DNA of 64,000 nt, taken from assembly GCF_003076135.1 (NCBI RefSeq), contig NZ_QDGZ01000002.1, positions 186,001 to 250,000 on the forward strand, written 5' to 3'. The position numbers and the translations under genes were made by a program. A model generated the notes under the pieces. It saw only the letters and a list, made by a program, of their open reading frames with translations, was not told where the DNA came from and did no database searches. Positions 59,415-64,000 of the stretch are shown here, in pieces. The first letter of the stretch is position 1. Every line of letters begins with the position of its first letter. Source of the stretch: Nocardioides gansuensis (GTDB taxonomy: Bacteria; Actinomycetota; Actinomycetes; Propionibacteriales; Nocardioidaceae).

Positions 59415-62400
59415 ATGCAGCTGAACGAAATCTTCGCCAAGGACGTCCAGCGCCCAATCGAGGGCGTCATCAAGGCGGACGACGTCGCACACCTGGGCAC
59501 CGAGGTTGAGGAGTACGTCCTCACCAACGAGGCCGCCAAGGGCCTCGAGCTTCTTCTTGAGGCTTACACGAACTACACCAACGCCAACGGTGTCTGGATC
59601 TCGGGCTTCTTCGGCTCCGGTAAGTCGCACCTGCTCAAGATGCTCGCGCATCTCCTCGGGGACGTCGAGGGTCAGGAGTTCGACCGTGCACAAGTCTCCG
59701 AGAGCTTCCGGTCCAAGGCGACGGGCGCATTCCTGCCCGCCCTACTGACCAAGGCTGAGCGCATCCCAGCCAAGAGCCTTCTGTTCAACATCGACCAGAA
59801 GGCAACGCTCATCACCAAGGACCAGACCGATGCCTTGCTCAAGGTCTTCGTGAAGGTCTTCGACGAGAGCCGGGGCTACTACGGCAACCAGGGTCATGTC
59901 GCGCGCTTCGAGCGGGATCTCGATACGCGGGGTCAGTACGACGCGTTCAAGGAGGCGTTCGAGCGCATCGCCGGCATCCCGTGGTCGCAGGGTCGGGAGC
60001 AGAGTGCCCTCGAGGGCGCGAACATCGACGCCGCGTTCGCTGAGGTCAACGGTGAGGCGACCACCGGCATCATCAAGCAGTACCAGGCGTCGTACGCCGT
60101 CTCGATCGAAGACTTCGCGGACGAGGTCAAGGCGTGGCTCGACAAGCAGCCCGACGGCTACCGCCTCAACTTCTACGTCGACGAGGTCGGCCAGTTCATC
60201 GGCTCCAACACCCACCTGATGCTCAACCTCCAGACCATTGCCGAGAGCCTCAACACCAAGTGCGCCGGGCGCGCCTGGGTGATGGTCACCTCGCAGGAGG
60301 ACATGGACAAGGTCGTCGGCGACCGCACCCGGCAGCAAGGGAACGACTTCTCCAAGATCCAGGCGCGCTTCAAGACGCGCGTGAAGCTCACCAGCGCGGA
60401 CGTCGAGGAAGTCATCCGCAAGCGCCTGCTGGAGAAGAACGGCACCGGCGAGACTGCACTCCAGGCGATCTACGCCGTCGAGTCGGCCAACTTCAAGACG
60501 CTGTTCGACTTTGTCGACGGCGCGAAGACCTACCGCAACTACACCGACGAGGCACACTTCGTCGGCACCTACCCGTTCGTCAGCTACCAGTTCCCACTGT
60601 TTCAGGCGGCGATCGAGGGCATCTCTGACCACAACGTCTTCGAGGGACGCAACAGCTCGGTCGGCGAGCGGTCGATGCTCGGTGTCGTCCAGCAGGTTGC
60701 CAAGGACATCGGCGACGTCGAGGTCGGCACGTTGGCCACCTTCGACCACATGTTCGCGGGCATTCGGGCCTCCCTGAAGTCGGCCGCGCAGCGCTCCATC
60801 GACGTCGCCGAGCGCAACCTCGACAACCAGCTCGCCATCCGCCTGCTCAAGGCGCTCTTCCTCGTGAAGTATGTCGAGAGCTTTAAAGCCACGCCCCGCA
60901 ACCTCACCGTGCTCGTCTACGACCGCTTCGGTCTCGACCTGCCCGCCCTCGCGGAGGACGTCAAGGAGGCGCTGACACTGCTGGAGACCCAGACCTACGT
61001 CCAGCGCAACGGCAACGTCTACGAATACCTCACCAACGAAGAGCAGGTCATCGAGGAGGAAATCAAGAACGTCGACATCGACTCCTCAGAGGTAAGCGCT
61101 CAGCTCTTCAAGATCCTGTCCGGCGATGTCATCAAGACCAACAAGATCCGCTACGCCAAGAACGGCCAGGACTTCCCGTTCGGGTTCAAGCTCGACGATC
61201 AGGTCCACGGCCCCCAGCGAGAACTCTCGGTCCACTTCATCACTCCGGAGTACCCGTACACGCCAGACGAGACCCGGATGCACAGTGCTGGCAAGGACGA
61301 ACTCCGCGTCATCCTCCAACCCGATGATCGAGTTCTCACAGACCTGCGGCTGTTGCTTAAGACCGACAAGTACACCAAGCGCAAGCAGACGACCTCGCTG
61401 TCCGCGATCGAGGAACAGATCCTCCGGTCCAAGGCCAGCCAGAATCGTGATCGGGAAAAGGAGATCGTTCAACGGCTTCGGAGTGCCGTCGGTAATGCGT
61501 CGCTCGTGCACAACGCTGCTGATGTGCCAGCAACGTCGACTGACGCCATCGGGCGAGTCATTGAGGGCTTCCAAGCGCTGGTCGATCGGACCTATACCCA
61601 GCTCAAGTTGCTCGGAGGGATGACCTACAGCGAGCAGCAGGTCTCGGAGGCAGTCAACCCGGAGGGCCCCTACGCCGATCCGCTCCACAAGATCCACCAA
61701 GCATCGGAGGACGTGCTCTCGACCATCCTGCGGAAGCATGGACAAGGGGAGCAGGTGACGGTCAAGGCGATCATCGACACCTTCCAGGCGAAGCCATATG
61801 GATGGGACCTCGGATCTATCGAGGTAATCGTGGCCGCATTGATTGGCAGGTCCAAGATCACCCTGACGATGGACGGCAATGTCCTCAAGCGCAGCGAACT
61901 GCCGAACGCCCTGCGAAACACGCAGAAGCACGGCCACCAGGTCATCGCCCCGCAGAAGACCTACGACGAGCGCAAGGTCGCCGCATTCCGCAAGTTCGTC
62001 ACCGACTTCTTCGACGAAGGTAACGCCCCGAGGGACCCGCTGGAGCTAGCCCGCCACGGGGCCGACAAGCTCCAGGGCAAGCTCGACGAACTCAAGGCCA
62101 CCGTTCGCGGGTCCCGCTACCCGTTCGTGGAGCAGCTCAACGGCCCCATCGGTCTCTTGGAGCACACGGTCGGCAAGTCCGACGATTGGTATCTCACGGA
62201 GTTCAGCCTCGGTGACGACCTGCTCGAAGCCAAGGACAACGTCATCGACCCTATTCAGTCGTTCATCAACGGTGCTCAGCGGTCGATCTACGACGACGCC
62301 TCCACGCTGCTCGCCACGCACGGCAGCAACCTGAGTTACCTGCCGCCCGGCAGTGACGAGACCGTCAAGAACGCGCTCGCAGACCCCAACGCCTTCCGAG

Positions 62401-62873
62401 GCAACAAGATGGCCCAGCTCAAGACGGCCGCCGACGAGCTGCGCAACCAGATCGACGGCATCGTCGCTGCGAAGCGCTCGGCGGTCACTACGGCCATAGA
62501 GGGTCGCAAAGCTGAGCTCCTTGCGAGCGTCTACTACGCGAAGGCCAGCCCCGAAGCGCAGGATCGCGTCACGCAGCGTGTTGATGCCACGCTCGCCCGA
62601 GTGACGAGCGAGACCCAGGTCGCGCTCATCCTCCAGATCGGATCGACCTTCGAGTCGAGCGACTACCCGGCCTTGCTCGACCTCCTCGCAGCCTCCCAGC
62701 AGGGCAGCGGCGCCGGTGGGGGCCAACAGAAGCAGACCGTCTCGGTCAAGACGATCCCTGTGCCCGGCGCATCAGGCGTCATCGAAACCGAAGACGACGT
62801 CGAGAAGTATCTCGCCGCACTGCGCAGCGCCCTCATACAGACCCTGAGTGCCGGAAAGCGAATCACCCTCTGA
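59415..62873 (+). CDS. brxC: BREX ATPase BrxC
   Basis: 1152 residues, large AAA-type ATPase central to BREX. N-terminal MQLNEIFAKDVQRPIEGVIK is typical of BrxC. Walker A GFFGSGKSHLLKML lies at about 64-77 and a Walker B-like YVDEVGQFIG at about 253-262. The C-terminal half is largely helical. Full family length, no interruption. The TGA shares a base with the pglX ATG (TGATG), so translation is coupled. Confidence 0.93.
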   Translation: MQLNEIFAKDVQRPIEGVIKADDVAHLGTEVEEYVLTNEAAKGLELLLEAYTNYTNANGVWISGFFGSGKSHLLKMLAHLLGDVEGQEFDRAQVSESFRSKATGAFLPALLTKAERIPAKSLLFNIDQKATLITKDQTDALLKVFVKVFDESRGYYGNQGHVARFERDLDTRGQYDAFKEAFERIAGIPWSQGREQSALEGANIDAAFAEVNGEATTGIIKQYQASYAVSIEDFADEVKAWLDKQPDGYRLNFYVDEVGQFIGSNTHLMLNLQTIAESLNTKCAGRAWVMVTSQEDMDKVVGDRTRQQGNDFSKIQARFKTRVKLTSADVEEVIRKRLLEKNGTGETALQAIYAVESANFKTLFDFVDGAKTYRNYTDEAHFVGTYPFVSYQFPLFQAAIEGISDHNVFEGRNSSVGERSMLGVVQQVAKDIGDVEVGTLATFDHMFAGIRASLKSAAQRSIDVAERNLDNQLAIRLLKALFLVKYVESFKATPRNLTVLVYDRFGLDLPALAEDVKEALTLLETQTYVQRNGNVYEYLTNEEQVIEEEIKNVDIDSSEVSAQLFKILSGDVIKTNKIRYAKNGQDFPFGFKLDDQVHGPQRELSVHFITPEYPYTPDETRMHSAGKDELRVILQPDDRVLTDLRLLLKTDKYTKRKQTTSLSAIEEQILRSKASQNRDREKEIVQRLRSAVGNASLVHNAADVPATSTDAIGRVIEGFQALVDRTYTQLKLLGGMTYSEQQVSEAVNPEGPYADPLHKIHQASEDVLSTILRKHGQGEQVTVKAIIDTFQAKPYGWDLGSIEVIVAALIGRSKITLTMDGNVLKRSELPNALRNTQKHGHQVIAPQKTYDERKVAAFRKFVTDFFDEGNAPRDPLELARHGADKLQGKLDELKATVRGSRYPFVEQLNGPIGLLEHTVGKSDDWYLTEFSLGDDLLEAKDNVIDPIQSFINGAQRSIYDDASTLLATHGSNLSYLPPGSDETVKNALADPNAFRGNKMAQLKTAADELRNQIDGIVAAKRSAVTTAIEGRKAELLASVYYAKASPEAQDRVTQRVDATLARVTSETQVALILQIGSTFESSDYPALLDLLAASQQGSGAGGGQQKQTVSVKTIPVPGASGVIETEDDVEKYLAALRSALIQTLSAGKRITL

Positions 62874-64000
62874 TGGAAACTGCACCACTGAAGAATTTCG
62901 CGACGTGGGCGCGCGCTGCGCTCATCCGCGAGGTCAACGCGCGCATCGCTGCGGTCCTCGCACCTGGCTCCTCGGAGCGAGTCGAGCAGACGAGGGCCGT
63001 CGCCGACTTGGAGAAGGCAGTGACCGCCTCTGGGGGCGGCGACAAGGGCCGCGCTGCCGTCGCGGACAAGGTCGCCTACACCTGGTTCAACCGGATCATC
63101 GCCCTGCGCTTCATGGACGCCAACGGCTACACCGCAATCGGGGTTGTCTCCCCACAGGCGGGCGTCGAGGTCGGCCAGCCCGAGGTTCTTGCCGAAGCCA
63201 AGCGCGGAGTGATCGACGCCGAGGTCGTCAGCGACGCAACCCGAAAGACCGTGGTTGGGCTGCTCGACGGCACGCGGACCAGCGTTGACGCCCAAGGTGA
63301 GGCGTACGCACTCTTGCTCGCGGACTACTGCCGCTACTGGAACAAGGCCATGCCATTCATGTTCGAGCGGGAAGGTGATTTTACCGAGTTGCTCATCCCG
63401 GCAAACCTCCTCGCCGACGTCTCGGTTCTCAACCGCTCCGTCAAGGTGCTGACTGAGGACGTGTGCAAGGACGTCGAGGTGATCGGCTGGCTCTACCAGT
63501 TCTACATCTCCGAGCGGAAAGACGAGGTATTCGCAGGGTTCAAGAAGAACAAGAAGGCGGGTGCCGACGAGATCCCCGCCGCCACCCAGCTCTTCACTCC
63601 GCACTGGATCGTCCGTTACCTCGTCGAGAACTCCCTCGGCCGCCTATGGATGCTCAACCGCCCGAACTCGGACTTGGCCAGCCAGATGGACTACTACGTC
63701 GCCCCGGTAGACGACGAGACTGACTTCCTCAGGATCAGCAAGCCCGAAGAGCTGAAGGTCATCGACCCGGCCTGCGGATCGGGCCACATGCTCACCTACG
63801 CCTTCGACGTGCTTTACGCGATCTACGAGGAGGAGGGCTACGGCCCTGCCGAGATTCCCGGACTGATCCTTACCCACAACCTCTACGGCACCGAGATCGA
63901 CCCGCGGGCAGGTGCGCTAGCGGCATTCGCGCTGACGATGAAGGCCCGTGGCAAGCAGCGGACCTTCTTCAACAGGCAGGTCGAGCCGAACATCTGCGTG
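62873..64000 (+). CDS. pglX: BREX adenine-specific DNA methyltransferase PglX, N-terminal part
   Basis: 376 residues are visible; the frame is open at the window end (complete PglX is about 1200). The N-terminal segment has KVAYTWFNRIIALRFMDANG; the SAM-binding motif I is VIDPACGSGHMLTYAFDVLY at about 294-313; and NLYGTEIDPRAGALAAFALT follows. The catalytic NPPY motif should lie beyond base 64000. PglX methylates one strand of a non-palindromic site and marks self DNA. pglZ and brxL are expected next and cannot be seen. Confidence 0.92.
   Translation, partial: METAPLKNFATWARAALIREVNARIAAVLAPGSSERVEQTRAVADLEKAVTASGGGDKGRAAVADKVAYTWFNRIIALRFMDANGYTAIGVVSPQAGVEVGQPEVLAEAKRGVIDAEVVSDATRKTVVGLLDGTRTSVDAQGEAYALLLADYCRYWNKAMPFMFEREGDFTELLIPANLLADVSVLNRSVKVLTEDVCKDVEVIGWLYQFYISERKDEVFAGFKKNKKAGADEIPAATQLFTPHWIVRYLVENSLGRLWMLNRPNSDLASQMDYYVAPVDDETDFLRISKPEELKVIDPACGSGHMLTYAFDVLYAIYEEEGYGPAEIPGLILTHNLYGTEIDPRAGALAAFALTMKARGKQRTFFNRQVEPNICV

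Larger units (their letters stand above)
6741..64000. mobile_element. integrative and conjugative element (right end outside the window)
   Basis: The element contains an integrase and excisionase, SSB, VirD4, VirB4, VirB6, NlpC/P60 hydrolase, ParB, PrimPol, a Tad pilus locus and a MobF relaxase, together with cargo on the opposite strand. The left boundary is placed between the methyltransferase stop (6697) and the integrase (6950), where tandem and inverted repeats lie; the exact att core cannot be read without the other end. The BREX operon at the right edge is assumed to be still inside the element because no core gene or second att site has appeared by base 64000. Confidence 0.8.

Noticed and set aside
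1..64000. CRISPR arrays, insertion sequences, transposases and rRNA genes
   Set aside because: No spaced repeat array, no transposase-like protein and no rRNA-like segment was seen.

Overview
The window is high-GC actinobacterial chromosome, probably Nocardioidaceae-like (an inference from base composition and gene families). It is interrupted by a large integrative and conjugative element (ICE) whose far end lies beyond base 64000. Bases 1-6697 are conserved core genome. The order dut, DUF3710, OB-fold, DUF3159, two TrkA genes on the opposite strand, an APC permease and a TrmA-like RNA methyltransferase is, from my knowledge of that genome, the order and relative orientation of Mycobacterium tuberculosis Rv2697c-Rv2689c. 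The permease carries an in-frame TAG about 77 codons before its expected end.

From about 6.7 kb the sequence becomes an ICE. A tyrosine integrase and excisionase (6950-8520) sit next to tandem repeats and palindromes that are attachment-site candidates. An accessory block with SSB follows. A long minus-strand conjugation region runs from 31223 down to 12644: PrimPol, ParB, NlpC/P60 hydrolase, a VirB8-position protein, two DUF6112 proteins, VirB6/TrbL, SCO6880, VirB4, an ArdC-like antirestriction protein and VirD4. Plus-strand cargo interrupts it: EcsC-TerB at 11475, and a SPFH/superinfection-immunity cluster at 23469-26296. A second transfer block (41395-56039) holds a LysM/BTAD regulator that looks split by a frameshift, a complete-looking Tad pilus operon without a prepilin peptidase, two exported proteins, and a MobF relaxase-helicase.

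Two defence-like modules are present. The first (31535-41345) is the best candidate for an undescribed system. DUF6361, a two-motif phospholipase-D-like protein and an SNF2-type helicase overlap by 4 nt each. A convergent ECF-like sigma factor follows, then a divergent operon encoding an EVE-domain protein, a small conserved protein, a dual-specificity phosphatase, a degenerate-zincin-like protein and a zinc ribbon. The promoter region in front contains clustered GGGAAC motifs, one with ECF-promoter spacing (GGGAAC-N16-CGTT), so the module's own sigma factor may control it. The second module (56530 to the window end) is a type 1 BREX operon (brxA, brxB, brxC and the start of pglX) behind a small HTH protein, with a divergent DUF6884/GIY-YIG protein. 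Matching TGTCSGAC inverted repeats lie before both the divergent gene and brxA, which suggests one regulator controls both.

No tRNA, rRNA, CRISPR array, transposase or insertion sequence was seen.
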